Positions 24,275 through 33,324 of a stretch of 64,000 nucleotides of DNA are shown one piece after another; position 1 is the first letter of the stretch, and every line of letters starts with the position of its first letter. A program made the translations under genes and the position numbers. The DNA lies in assembly GCA_964347415.1 (NCBI GenBank), contig CAYFYJ010000022.1, positions 1 to 64,000 on the forward strand, given 5' to 3'. The notes beneath the pieces are model-generated. The model was not told where the DNA came from, made no database searches, and was given only the letters and a program-made list of their open reading frames with translations. This DNA is from CAYFYJ01 sp964347415 (lineage in GTDB: Archaea > Aenigmatarchaeota > Aenigmatarchaeia > CG10238-14).

Positions 24275-24574
24275 TCATCCAAAGATATCGCCGAATCCAG
24301 TCATTGCAGATTCTTCCTCAGATTTAATTTTTTCGATTATTTCTTTTGCAGCCTTTTCATTAACAACTTCAGCCAAATCTTTAGTTAATTCTATGGCTTT
24401 TTCACAAGCTTCATCCAAACCTGATATATAACAATAATAGTGATCTCCCACTAGACCTAGACCCTTCGATTCTTTAAAATTTATACTGGCCTTTGATACT
24501 GTTTCATCTTTTAATAAAATATCCTTAACCTTTTGCAAATTTTGCTTTTCGATTTTAAAGATAATTTCCATCAT
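24275..24574 (-). CDS. Small conserved hypothetical protein
   Basis: 99 residues. An alpha/beta pattern with an N-terminal EIIFKIEKQNLQKVKDILL, a LGLVGDHYYCYISG strand pair and a C-terminal helix ending GFGDIFG. Topology and size weakly recall KEOPS subunit Pcc1, but the Pcc1 signature helix is not convincing, so I leave it unnamed. The stop codon directly abuts tRNA-Gly. Confidence 0.55.
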   Translation of the reverse strand: MMEIIFKIEKQNLQKVKDILLKDETVSKASINFKESKGLGLVGDHYYCYISGLDEACEKAIELTKDLAEVVNEKAAKEIIEKIKSEEESAMTGFGDIFG

Positions 24575-24631
24575 TATTCACCCGATTATTTTTTACAATT
24601 GATAAATTTATAATTTTTATATTTTTACCCA

Positions 24632-24715
24632 AGCCCCGGGTGGGATTTGAACCCACGACCCGCTGTTTTCTTGGATTTACGAGACAGCTGCTCTGCCGGG
24701 CTGAGCCACCGGGGC
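24632..24715 (-). tRNA. tRNA-Thr (CGT) with a 10-nt intron
   Basis: 84-nt gene, 74 nt mature. Acceptor GCCCCGG/CCGGGGC with discriminator T (usual for archaeal Thr), D-stem GCTC/GAGC, anticodon stem GCTGT/ACAGC, T-arm GTGGG/CCCAC. The anticodon loop region is 17 nt (CTCGTAAATCCAAGAAA); removing 10 nt after position 37 leaves loop CTCGTAA, anticodon CGT. Confidence 0.88.
24668..24677 (-). other. Predicted 10-nt intron at 37/38 of tRNA-Thr(CGT)
   Basis: AATCCAAGAA in gene orientation. Exact boundaries are ambiguous within the A-runs. Very short for an archaeal tRNA intron and unable to form its own hairpin, so the splice motif must be a relaxed one with an A-rich 3' bulge next to ACAGC. Confidence 0.65.
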
Positions 24716-24758
24716 CTCATACAAGTTTAATACTCTGTTTTCACAATATAATATATAT

Positions 24759-25763
24759 ATGCATGAAGCCATGTTGTGGTCTAAAGAAGGAAAAAACATC
24801 AGGTGTTTTCTCTGTGCAAGAAGATGCTTGATACCAGAAGGCAGTGCTGGTTTCTGTAGAGTCAGAATCAATAAAAAAGGGACTTTGTATACTAAAAATT
24901 ACGGAAAAATTGTTTCAATGGACGTTGATCCGATTGAGAAAAAACCTCTTTTCCATTTTTATCCTGGTTCGTCTACTTTATCTCTATCATCTGTCGGTTG
25001 TAATTTTAAATGTCTATTTTGTTTGAATTGGGAAATTAGCCAATCAAAAGCAATAAAAGGAAAAACATACAAACCCGATGACATAATTAAGATCGCCAAC
25101 AAAAAAGATATCAAAATAATTGCTTATACTTACACTGAACCAACGATATTCTTTGAATTTGCATATAGGGTCGCTAGATTAGCGAAACGTTATAATATAA
25201 AGAACGTGTTCGTGACGAATGGTTACCTAACCTCTGATGCGATAAAAAAAATTGGTAAATATTTGGATGCTGTCACTGTCGATTTAAAGGCTTCCGGTAA
25301 CCCCGAATTCTATAAAAAATACATGGGCGTTCCTAAAGTTGAACCGATATATGAAGCTCTAAAAAACTTTCAAAAACACAGAGTTTTCATAGAGATCTCA
25401 AACTTGATTGTTCCTGGGATCGGGGATGGTCCCGCAGATAACCACAAACTCGTCGAATGGATTATCGATAATTTAGGTTCTAGCGTGCCTTATCATCTTC
25501 TCGGTTTCACACCTTGTTTTAAAATGACTGATGTGCCCCCCACTTCATTGGGTGTTCTGGAAAATTTTGCTGAAGATGCGTCGAATGTTGGTTTGAGATA
25601 CCCCTACGTTGGTAACATTTGGGGTAGCAAATTCGAGAACACATATTGTTACAATTGTAGGCAACCTGTCATTGAAAGAACAGGGATTTTTGTGAATGAG
25701 ATTCATGTGGATGAAGATAGATGCCCTGAATGTGGTTTCAAGATTAACATAATAAAGGATTAA
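24759..25763 (+). CDS. amrS: AmmeMemoRadiSam system radical SAM enzyme (AmrS)
   Basis: 334 residues. MHEAMLWSKEGKNIRCFLCARRCLIPEG is the AmrS N-terminus; the radical SAM cluster motif is CNFKCLFC (CxxxCxxC). EIHVDEDRCPECGFKI near the C-terminus, together with YCYNCRQP, forms an extra Cys pair set that could bind zinc or an auxiliary cluster. Reaction unknown. The AMMECR1-type partner is at 8690-9322. An AT-rich promoter lies directly upstream. Confidence 0.92.
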   Translation: MHEAMLWSKEGKNIRCFLCARRCLIPEGSAGFCRVRINKKGTLYTKNYGKIVSMDVDPIEKKPLFHFYPGSSTLSLSSVGCNFKCLFCLNWEISQSKAIKGKTYKPDDIIKIANKKDIKIIAYTYTEPTIFFEFAYRVARLAKRYNIKNVFVTNGYLTSDAIKKIGKYLDAVTVDLKASGNPEFYKKYMGVPKVEPIYEALKNFQKHRVFIEISNLIVPGIGDGPADNHKLVEWIIDNLGSSVPYHLLGFTPCFKMTDVPPTSLGVLENFAEDASNVGLRYPYVGNIWGSKFENTYCYNCRQPVIERTGIFVNEIHVDEDRCPECGFKINIIKD

Positions 25764-25791
25764 TATATTTTTATAAGGTTAATTAGTTATT

Positions 25792-26688
25792 ATGAAACGT
25801 TTCATATTCATCTTTTTGTTCAGTTTGTTGTTAATTCCAACAGCATCAGCTCAAGTCATGCGCCAGTTGAACATTTCCGTTGACGTTAACGACGATGTTT
25901 CGGGTGACGTAGAAATATCATTTAGGTTCACTGGAGAGATAAAGGAGATTGCCTTCCCTTTTGAAGGTGAAATCGAAAACATAAAAACACAATATGGAGA
26001 ATGTTTTGTTACTCAGAGAGTTGAAAAAGAACTCCATTGTAAACCCCCATCACCGTTTATGATTGGTGAGGTGACTATCATAACGAGTTTTGAAGCGAAG
26101 GGATTGACTGAAAGACACGGTAATATAACTCTCTTTTCATTTGACATACCGTTACTTTGGGATACTGATAGAATATCCATGAAAGTTAAATTACCGAACG
26201 GTGTTTTTATCGCAGAAGAAGATCAAGTCACTTTACCTATTTCCCCTTCTGGAGAGAAGAAAGGGATAGAAGGGAGAAGAATTACTACATCATGGGTTTT
26301 TAGGAATAAAGAATCTGGCGATCTCATACCAATTAGAATATACTATGAAGGTTTGCCCATAACACCAATCGAAAATCTCATCTACAGATGGCTCTCTGTT
26401 TTTATTCTAGTTTTCATAGTCGTAATATTCTTCGTTTATAGGTCAATGTCAAAAAAATCAGAACTAATACTCTCGGTTTTAAATGAAGCCGAGAGAATAG
26501 TGATAAATATCATAAAAAAACAGGGGAAAGATAAAGTTGATCAAAGAAAAATAGTCGCTCAATCAGGTTTTTCTAAGGCAAAAGTATCCAGAATAATTCA
26601 AAGCCTTGAGGGCAGAGGCGTTGTTTCTGTTGAAAAGACAGGAAGAAAGAATCGTATCAGTTTGAAGAAGATTTCATTCAAAGAATAA
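25792..26688 (+). CDS. Membrane-tethered winged-helix regulator
   Basis: 298 residues: signal peptide (MKRFIFIFLFSLLLIPTASAQ), a beta-rich extracellular domain of about 180 residues, one membrane helix (about 199-216) and a cytoplasmic wHTH (SELILSVLNEAERIVINIIKKQGK ... SGFSKAKVSRIIQSLEGRGVV ... RKNRISLKK). This one-component layout, in which an outside sensor drives a DNA-binding domain, is known from archaeal DUF7343-type regulators. The next gene is the S-layer protein, so it may sense envelope state and control that promoter; this link is inferred. Confidence 0.8.
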   Translation: MKRFIFIFLFSLLLIPTASAQVMRQLNISVDVNDDVSGDVEISFRFTGEIKEIAFPFEGEIENIKTQYGECFVTQRVEKELHCKPPSPFMIGEVTIITSFEAKGLTERHGNITLFSFDIPLLWDTDRISMKVKLPNGVFIAEEDQVTLPISPSGEKKGIEGRRITTSWVFRNKESGDLIPIRIYYEGLPITPIENLIYRWLSVFILVFIVVIFFVYRSMSKKSELILSVLNEAERIVINIIKKQGKDKVDQRKIVAQSGFSKAKVSRIIQSLEGRGVVSVEKTGRKNRISLKKISFKE

Positions 26689-26827
26689 GCTTTAAATCGT
26701 TTTATTTGTCTTTTAATGACTTAATTTCTTTTATTTTCTTATTAATATTATCTATTTCTTTAATGGAACAATTAAAACATTTTTTAGATTTTTAATCCAA
26801 TAAAATACATTATTTTAACATAACCAA

Positions 26828-26947
26828 TGAAACAATTGAAACTGTTTCACTAAAGGTTTATATACCTTTGAAAACAAGGTTTTTAAGGAAATATATTAGT
26901 TATTATTAGCCACTGATCAAAAGATGAAGTGGATTATATAAGGAGGA
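26828..26947 (+). promoter_or_regulatory. S-layer gene promoter with two dyads and strong SD
   Basis: TGAAAC-T-GTTTCA is a perfect dyad at 26837-26849, with another TGAAAC at 26828-26833. A second dyad, AAAGGT-N6-ACCTTT (26852-26869), encloses the TATA-like TTTATATA. About 85 bases downstream lies the SD AGGAGGA (26941-26947). The leader of roughly 60 nt and the operator-like repeats suggest regulated, strong expression. The 26689-26827 stretch is AT-rich with no gene. Confidence 0.55.
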
Positions 26948-26955
26948 ACTAAAAA

Positions 26956-29598
26956 ATGAGAGAAAAAATAATTGCCTTGTTTTTAACGGCAATTATGGCA
27001 ACTATGATAGCAGCGCCGATACTAGCAGCGACATACACGCTGGGTGATTATTCGAAACCTTTCTGTGCAGACGGTGATTGTTCAAACTTCCGCATTGTCT
27101 ATGGTTCGAACGCGAAAGCTGAGGACCTAGCTGGTGGTTCAGATGTAATCGCCAGATTGAGTGGTGACTCTTACACATTAGTGTCAACCACAGGCGAAAG
27201 TGCAACAACCGCTACAGGAGGGGATGCGGCTAGGTTAGATACATCTTCTAACAGGCTAATCCCAGCGGAATGTATTAACAATGCTAGAACTACTATAACT
27301 GATACAGAAATGCCAACTCTATTAGAAGACGGAACATTGTATGGAGATGATGGAACTGCGTATGACTATACACAAGATATACAACTAAATGGTAACGCAT
27401 GTCTATACCTCTCCGACAGTGACAACGATATAGAAGATCCAGCATACCACCTAGAAATGGTAGCAACTTCAGGTAGCCCAACCTATACGACAAGAATTAC
27501 TTTCTCCAAGGCCGTGCCTGTCAACAGTACAGACATAATAGACAACTCTTTCACCATATTTGGAAACGAATACACCGTCGGTAGTAACTCTGACGGCGAT
27601 ACATTAATATTGTATGGTGGAGCTGATTCACAGGTAATAAATGAAGGCGAGGAAGTAACGGTAACGGTTAGTGGAACTGAATATACCGTTGGAATAGGTG
27701 GTGTTAGTGATGAGAATACGGCAGTCGTTTCTGTCAATGGAGTATCAGAACAAATGGATACAGGAAACACCAAGAAGATCAGTGGTTTGGACGTATATAT
27801 GTCAGCCGTTTATTACTATCCAAAGGAAGGACAAATCAGTCAAGCAAAAGTTAGTCTTGGCTCTCAAAAATTAACTTTGGAGAACGGTGATGAGGTATTA
27901 GTCGGTACGAGTGATTACGTGGATGAGACAGCGGTTACAATTACTGGAAGTACAACTAGCAACACAGTTTCGGCTTTCACGATTGCAACACCAGCACAGG
28001 ATTCCGAAGAGGATAGCATCCTAGTAGGAGAATCCTATACAGATCCTGTGTGGGGAACGTTTAAGTTGGAATTGTCAGGTACAACTCCAGCTATGGACGC
28101 TGATACAAACAGCGTGTTAACCATAGATGGAAGTTCAGATACAGCATCGATTAAATTCACTGATTACGGTGGTACAGAAAAAACTATCCCATTCGCATAC
28201 GACAACAATACTGCTTCAGGAACGGTTACAGCGTACTTGATGACCAGTAGTTCGTATGAATATATCGTAGAAGAGGGAGAAAACGTAGTTTACAAAGACT
28301 ATGTAATACTCGATAAAGCAGACGATACTCATCTATTACAGCTGACAAACGTACCAGCAGGAAAGATAAAGACAACTGATGTATTAAGGTTCACAGATGT
28401 CTTCTCTGGTACACTGTACGAACATACATTTACAACAAGCGAGATTGGTGCGAACAGTTGTGCTACTAATGGTGCTAATGTCACCATGAGAATAGGGTCT
28501 CAGGACTACTATGTAGCAGTCTGTAACGCCTCTACAAAAGCAGCCAGTTACGTCCAGATAACTTGGGAGGACTCAAATTCCCTTAGTACTGATACAGGTA
28601 CAGGTGCAACCTATGAAGTGGCAGGGCAATACACGCTATTCCCACAAATCAAGGGAAAGAATGGTGAATACATAATATTCGTTAACAACTATACCACTGT
28701 TCCAAATAGTACTGTAATTGTGCCATATCAGGGATCTACTAAGGCCTCAAATGCAGTAACTACTGCGGGTGGTACATTCTTGAAAGGACAGTTAAACTAT
28801 ACATTCGATGCTTCAGGAACTCTCGTAAGAGTAGTACCAACACCGTTGAAGAACTATCGTAGCGGTATTATGATACTAGAGGAAGAGAGAGCAGACAACA
28901 ACTACCATGCCATATACATCGGTATAACCGAAACAGGAACAACAACAAAGACAGTCAAGGTTGACCAACCTACATTCAGCGATACTGCCTCTACAAGAGA
29001 TGGCAGTGGAGGAGTAGAATGGACAACTTGGGGAAGCGATACTTACTACAGTGATGCCATAGACGCATATGGTACGATGGTTAACTTCTACAATAAGGAT
29101 GAAGCAAAAGTCATCGTTAAGTATCCATCTAGTCAAATGTACGCAGACCTCTTCATCCTAGGAGAAGGAGCAGCAACAACCACATCAGGAACTGGAACAG
29201 GAACTATCAAACAAGCAGTCCCGATAACTTGGTCCGTATCTTTAGTTGATACAGACATCCAGGATCCTGCAACTGTCGACTACGACCTCGTATTAGCCGG
29301 AGGTTCTTGTGCTAACAGCCTCGTACAAAAATTGGTGGACAACGGTAAGTTAGCCGCCAAGTACACTTGTGCGGGTGGATCTCCAGGTGAGGGATGGGTG
29401 GCAGGTAAAGGATACATTTGGTTAATCGAGGATGCTTTCAAGACAGGACAAACCGTTTTAGTCTTTGCTGGTACAGACAAAGAACAAACTAAGATGGCTG
29501 CCTCAGTGCTACAGAAATACGATACGTTGCTAAAAGGTAGTACAGCTGTTGCCATAGAGATAACAAGTGCAACCACAGCTGGTATAACACCGCTTTAG
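26956..29598 (+). CDS. S-layer protein
   Basis: 880 residues. Signal peptide (MREKIIALFLTAIMATMIAAPILA), then an N-terminal S-layer domain with the hallmark VYGSNAKAEDLAGGSDVIARL, a long beta-rich Thr/Ser/Gly-rich middle, and a C-terminal S-layer domain (YDLVLAGGSCANSLVQKL ... GYIWLIEDAFKTGQTVLVFAGTDKEQ). This is the methanogen-type S-layer family (N and C domains form one fold split by insertions). Codon use differs from neighbours (more GTA, ACA), as expected for high expression. Expected to form the cell wall lattice. Confidence 0.92.
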   Translation: MREKIIALFLTAIMATMIAAPILAATYTLGDYSKPFCADGDCSNFRIVYGSNAKAEDLAGGSDVIARLSGDSYTLVSTTGESATTATGGDAARLDTSSNRLIPAECINNARTTITDTEMPTLLEDGTLYGDDGTAYDYTQDIQLNGNACLYLSDSDNDIEDPAYHLEMVATSGSPTYTTRITFSKAVPVNSTDIIDNSFTIFGNEYTVGSNSDGDTLILYGGADSQVINEGEEVTVTVSGTEYTVGIGGVSDENTAVVSVNGVSEQMDTGNTKKISGLDVYMSAVYYYPKEGQISQAKVSLGSQKLTLENGDEVLVGTSDYVDETAVTITGSTTSNTVSAFTIATPAQDSEEDSILVGESYTDPVWGTFKLELSGTTPAMDADTNSVLTIDGSSDTASIKFTDYGGTEKTIPFAYDNNTASGTVTAYLMTSSSYEYIVEEGENVVYKDYVILDKADDTHLLQLTNVPAGKIKTTDVLRFTDVFSGTLYEHTFTTSEIGANSCATNGANVTMRIGSQDYYVAVCNASTKAASYVQITWEDSNSLSTDTGTGATYEVAGQYTLFPQIKGKNGEYIIFVNNYTTVPNSTVIVPYQGSTKASNAVTTAGGTFLKGQLNYTFDASGTLVRVVPTPLKNYRSGIMILEEERADNNYHAIYIGITETGTTTKTVKVDQPTFSDTASTRDGSGGVEWTTWGSDTYYSDAIDAYGTMVNFYNKDEAKVIVKYPSSQMYADLFILGEGAATTTSGTGTGTIKQAVPITWSVSLVDTDIQDPATVDYDLVLAGGSCANSLVQKLVDNGKLAAKYTCAGGSPGEGWVAGKGYIWLIEDAFKTGQTVLVFAGTDKEQTKMAASVLQKYDTLLKGSTAVAIEITSATTAGITPL

Positions 29599-29626
29599 GA
29601 CAATAGCCGTTAAAAAAATATTGCCG

Positions 29627-29650
29627 TTCTTTTTTTTCCTTTTCTTTTTC
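29627..29650 (+). terminator. T-tract terminator after the S-layer gene
   Basis: Two or three runs of five to eight T within 24 bases, about 30 bp after the stop, match archaeal oligo-T termination. Confidence 0.6.
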
Positions 29651-29663
29651 TAAAAAACTCTGA

Positions 29664-31022
29664 TTATAATTTTTTATATATTGTAACCGTTCTTTGGTTT
29701 TGGTTCGTGAACGATTTCACTTCTTCAAAACTTGTTGTTCTTAATTCATCTAGGAAATAGTCTGGGTTTCCTAGTTCGGTAACATCGATGAGCACATAAC
29801 TTATGTTATACTCTTCTATCAAACTGTAGAATTTTTCTTTATCTATCGGAGGTCTTATAGTCATCCTGCCCGCATAATAACTTAAGTAAGGATATGATTC
29901 GGACATTATGTATTCATTGATATCTGTTATTTGTTTGACATATAATGATCCTTCTTTCAGAACATTCGCGTCAACCTCTTCGTCAAAAATTTTTTTACAA
30001 CCAATGTATAAACCAAGTATCAATGAAACGATCAGTAATCCATACGCGAAAGTCCTAAACCTTCTTGGTATTCTCTGTACGGCAAAAGCTGCAAGACAAC
30101 TGAATCCTGGGAAGAAAGATACTAGGTATCTTGGTTCTTTATGGTGCATGAATGAAAAAAATAGAAATGGTATCAAAACATAGAGTAAAATCAACAGGAT
30201 ATTACTTTTTCTGTCTTTGAAAGCATAAAAAATTCCCGCCAGAATTAATATTGCCGACAGTCCAAAGATTTCCCAAGAATTTGTAAAGAAGATATAGAAA
30301 GGATGTTCTAGCGAAGATAGATAGATATCTACGTTATCGAAGATCCCACCAATAGGATTTTCATAGTAGATAGTATTGACTATAAACCAAGGCATTAGTG
30401 TAAGAGATAGAATGATTAGAGCAATGTAGAACTCTCGTTTCTTAAGAACTTGGAATTTCTTTCGGTATAAGATATACACGAGATAAACCATCAGAAGAAA
30501 GCCGCCAAAGTATTTCGTTAAAATACTAATACCAGTAAAAAAAGCTGATAGATAGAGAAATTTCTTTTTCCCTTCAACTCCAAAATAAAATGTTGTCACA
30601 GCTAAAGGAGTGAAAGTAAGAAATGTCATCTCAGCTAGAATCTTATTGCTGTTGAAGACAAACAAAGGAAAGCTCAACACAACCAATGATGCCAATAAAC
30701 CGATCTTAACATTGAACAATTTTTTACCCATGTAGTATGTTGCGATGATACTAAAAATACTGAAAACCACAACCAAAATCCTTACTAAAACTTCCCCGTC
30801 TATTAAAAAACTTAAAGCAATTAAAAATGGGAACAGAGCTGGTCTGAAAGTATCCTTTCCCGGAACGATTTCATATCTTCCATTCAGTATAGACTTCCCT
30901 AAAGACAAATAGACAGCCTCATCCCACCATAGAATTCGGTTCATCCCAAAAAAATAGATTACGGGTAAAATGTTTATGAGAATGATTACACTGAGGATTA
31001 ATTTTTGGTTCAACGTTAACAC
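29664..31022 (-). CDS. GT39-like (GT-C) membrane glycosyltransferase
   Basis: 452 residues with about ten to twelve membrane helices. The first outside loop carries RILWWDEAVYLSLGKSIL, the acidic DE motif of dolichyl-phosphate-sugar dependent PMT/ArnT-type transferases. A soluble C-terminal part follows. It probably transfers sugars from a polyprenyl-phosphate donor to surface proteins such as the adjacent S-layer or the pilins. Nine bases separate it from the upstream thioredoxin-like gene. Confidence 0.85.
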   Translation of the reverse strand: MLTLNQKLILSVIILINILPVIYFFGMNRILWWDEAVYLSLGKSILNGRYEIVPGKDTFRPALFPFLIALSFLIDGEVLVRILVVVFSIFSIIATYYMGKKLFNVKIGLLASLVVLSFPLFVFNSNKILAEMTFLTFTPLAVTTFYFGVEGKKKFLYLSAFFTGISILTKYFGGFLLMVYLVYILYRKKFQVLKKREFYIALIILSLTLMPWFIVNTIYYENPIGGIFDNVDIYLSSLEHPFYIFFTNSWEIFGLSAILILAGIFYAFKDRKSNILLILLYVLIPFLFFSFMHHKEPRYLVSFFPGFSCLAAFAVQRIPRRFRTFAYGLLIVSLILGLYIGCKKIFDEEVDANVLKEGSLYVKQITDINEYIMSESYPYLSYYAGRMTIRPPIDKEKFYSLIEEYNISYVLIDVTELGNPDYFLDELRTTSFEEVKSFTNQNQRTVTIYKKL

Positions 31023-31031
31023 TTAAACCGT

Positions 31032-31721
31032 TTATGATGTCTTGGAAATTATTTTTTTCATTTGTTCCAAACTTTGGTAACCCGGATATAGCTTATCATC
31101 TATGATGAAAGATGGGACTTCTGTAACGTTGTAAACATTCTTAATAATCTTTACTATCGGTTCATCCAAGTTGAAATCAACTATGAAAGCAGAAAAGTTT
31201 GGGTTTTCTTCTTTTAGATTATCCAGAACATAACTTTGATCAATGCAACTATCACAGTCCCGAGAATAAAAGTAAAGAGCAGGTATTATTTCTTCTCCGC
31301 ATTTCTCTTTCACATCTAAAGAGAGTAACCAAGTCCTTATCGATAACAAGGTGTAATCTCTCTTCAGTTTAACGTATTCTGGCTGGACTTCGCTGTATTT
31401 TTCATATACTTCTAGTTTTGATGGAAGTCTAGACCAGAAATATGCCAAGTTATTGTGCATCTCATCGATAGTAGAAACTAGGATTTTGCAGCTCAGCTCA
31501 CCTTGATGGGTCGTTAAGTATAATTGTTCTAGTTGTATGTTCTCAAGGTTTTGATTATAATCATAGAATTCTTCTTGAACTTTTTCTAATTCTTCTTGTG
31601 TTCTTGAAAAGACTTTCACTTGGACAAAATAACCGGTCAAAATACCCATGAAGTAAAGGATGATAGTTGTTATACTCGCGATTATGAGCAATTTCTTCTT
31701 CTTCATCAACTCATCTCTCAA
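31032..31721 (-). CDS. Membrane-anchored thioredoxin-fold protein with coiled coil
   Basis: 229 residues: one N-terminal membrane helix (LLIIASITTIILYFMGILTG), a coiled-coil stalk (TQEELEKVQEEFYDYNQNLENIQ), a helical segment, and a C-terminal thioredoxin fold with active site CDSC (YSRDCDSCIDQ) and cis-Pro VPSF. An extracytoplasmic disulfide oxidase or isomerase is likely, useful for the Cys-rich surface proteins in this window. Leaderless start at 31721 is supported by a TATA-like CTATAATATG about 25 bp upstream. Upstream of the GT39-like gene. Confidence 0.75.
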   Translation of the reverse strand: MRDELMKKKKLLIIASITTIILYFMGILTGYFVQVKVFSRTQEELEKVQEEFYDYNQNLENIQLEQLYLTTHQGELSCKILVSTIDEMHNNLAYFWSRLPSKLEVYEKYSEVQPEYVKLKRDYTLLSIRTWLLSLDVKEKCGEEIIPALYFYSRDCDSCIDQSYVLDNLKEENPNFSAFIVDFNLDEPIVKIIKNVYNVTEVPSFIIDDKLYPGYQSLEQMKKIISKTS

Positions 31722-31771
31722 TAGTCTAAATATTCATATTATAGGAATACATTAATACTTTTAAGGTTGTC

Positions 31772-32017
31772 ATGAAAAAAATAAAAAAGAATAAAATAGT
31801 TGAATTTTTTAGACCTAATAAATGGAATTTGCTGCTCGCACTACTTCTTTTACTCACAAAAGATTTTTTCTTCCTGAGTTTTTACATGAATTATCCGATG
31901 AACTATATTTATTGGTATCATTTGCCGAAAGGACGAGTTTTCATGGCCTTTTTTTATCTGGTAAATTATGCCTATTTTTATATAATAGCGACTCTGATTA
32001 TTCGGCTGATCCTGTAG
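31772..32017 (+). CDS. Small membrane protein
   Basis: 81 residues, basic N-terminus (MKKIKKNKIVEFFRPNKWN) and two to three hydrophobic segments. No family recognised. A TATA-like stretch lies just upstream. Together with the following glycosyltransferase gene (38 bases downstream) it could form an operon. Confidence 0.5.
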   Translation: MKKIKKNKIVEFFRPNKWNLLLALLLLLTKDFFFLSFYMNYPMNYIYWYHLPKGRVFMAFFYLVNYAYFYIIATLIIRLIL

Positions 32018-32055
32018 AATAATACTTAAATAACTTATGGAATCTAAATTAACTT

Positions 32056-33324
32056 ATGGACATCAACTCAATGAGTATTCTTATTTACGAGACAGCTTTA
32101 TTGCCAGTTGTCTTCTTCTCAGTCTTATGTTACATGGCAGCAATATATAACATATTCTCAAAAAAAGTATATAAAAAATATCCAAAACCATCTAATTGGC
32201 CCTCTATCACGATTCAAATCCCAGTTTACAACGATCCTGTTGCTATAAGATGTATGAAATCCTGCTTGAAGTTCGATTACCCCAAGGATAAGTTTGAGAT
32301 AATAGTTGCTGATGATAGTATTGATGGGACAAAAAAAGTTATAGATGACTTCGTGAAAGAACATCCCAAAAAAATAAGAGTTTTTAGAAGAAAATCGAGG
32401 AAAGGATTCAAATCCGGCGCATTAAATAACATATTGAAATATTCAAATGGAGATATACTAGTTATTTTTGATTCTGATTTTGTTCCATCGAAGACTTTCC
32501 TGAAGAAAATAGTGAAACCATTCTTCCAAGATGAAAAAATGGCCATAGTTCAGTCTAGGATGGGATACATAAACCACAACCAAAATTTCATAACAAAATT
32601 ATCATCAACCCTGTTGATGATATACCATAACTTTTACTGTCCGTTCAGCAGCAAATTGGGCATATCATTTTTCTGTGGAACACACGGGGCGATCAGGAAA
32701 GATGTACTCATAGAGGCTGGTGGATGGAATGAGAAAAACTTAACTGAAGATGCTGAGTTGTCGATAAAGATATTCAAGAAAGGCTACAAGAGTGTTTATC
32801 TGCCGAATTTAAAAGTCAGGGGCGAATTACCGTTTACGTTTGAAGCATTCATAAAACAACAAATGAGATGGACTTATGGGATGACTAGAACATTCATGGA
32901 TAATGCTAGATCTATCTGGTTTGGTGGACATTTCTCTTTATCTCAGAAGGCTCTAATAACTTATTTGACGTTTGGCGGTTTAATATTCCCATTCGTTGTA
33001 GTGATGACCATTGCTGGTTTGTTGGGAATGATAACAGGCATTCCTCATCCCCTCACTACACAAGAGTTATTGGGTACGATTCAAACCTTTGCCACCACTG
33101 GTGGGTTTTTCGCTGTTGCCCTCCTTGCTCTTAAAAAAGAAAACAAATTAAACATGTACAAATCAGCTTTCTTCTCAACCTTAACTTTAGGAGTCATACT
33201 CTCAGTATTCAATGCTAATGCTCTTCTACGCGCTGTTTTTAATCGACCCATGATTTGGTACAGAACACCAAAATTCGGTAGCATCAAGATAATAGAATTA
33301 TTCAAGAAATACTTCAGGTTTTAA
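32056..33324 (+). CDS. Processive-type family 2 glycosyltransferase
   Basis: 422 residues: an N-terminal membrane helix, a GT-A catalytic domain (IQIPVYNDP, VADDSIDGT, FDSDFVPS, GTHGAIRK, LTEDAELSIK) and QxxRW in KQQMRWTYG, followed by C-terminal membrane helices. The D, DxD, TED and QxxRW set marks cellulose synthase/hyaluronan synthase-like enzymes that extrude polysaccharide or extend lipid-linked glycans. Convergent with a second enzyme of the same type. Confidence 0.9.
   Translation: MDINSMSILIYETALLPVVFFSVLCYMAAIYNIFSKKVYKKYPKPSNWPSITIQIPVYNDPVAIRCMKSCLKFDYPKDKFEIIVADDSIDGTKKVIDDFVKEHPKKIRVFRRKSRKGFKSGALNNILKYSNGDILVIFDSDFVPSKTFLKKIVKPFFQDEKMAIVQSRMGYINHNQNFITKLSSTLLMIYHNFYCPFSSKLGISFFCGTHGAIRKDVLIEAGGWNEKNLTEDAELSIKIFKKGYKSVYLPNLKVRGELPFTFEAFIKQQMRWTYGMTRTFMDNARSIWFGGHFSLSQKALITYLTFGGLIFPFVVVMTIAGLLGMITGIPHPLTTQELLGTIQTFATTGGFFAVALLALKKENKLNMYKSAFFSTLTLGVILSVFNANALLRAVFNRPMIWYRTPKFGSIKIIELFKKYFRF

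Noticed and set aside
24275..24574. KEOPS subunit Pcc1
   Set aside because: Size and general fold fit, but the conserved Pcc1 helix (LRAxxNSxLR type) is not visible, so I kept it as hypothetical.
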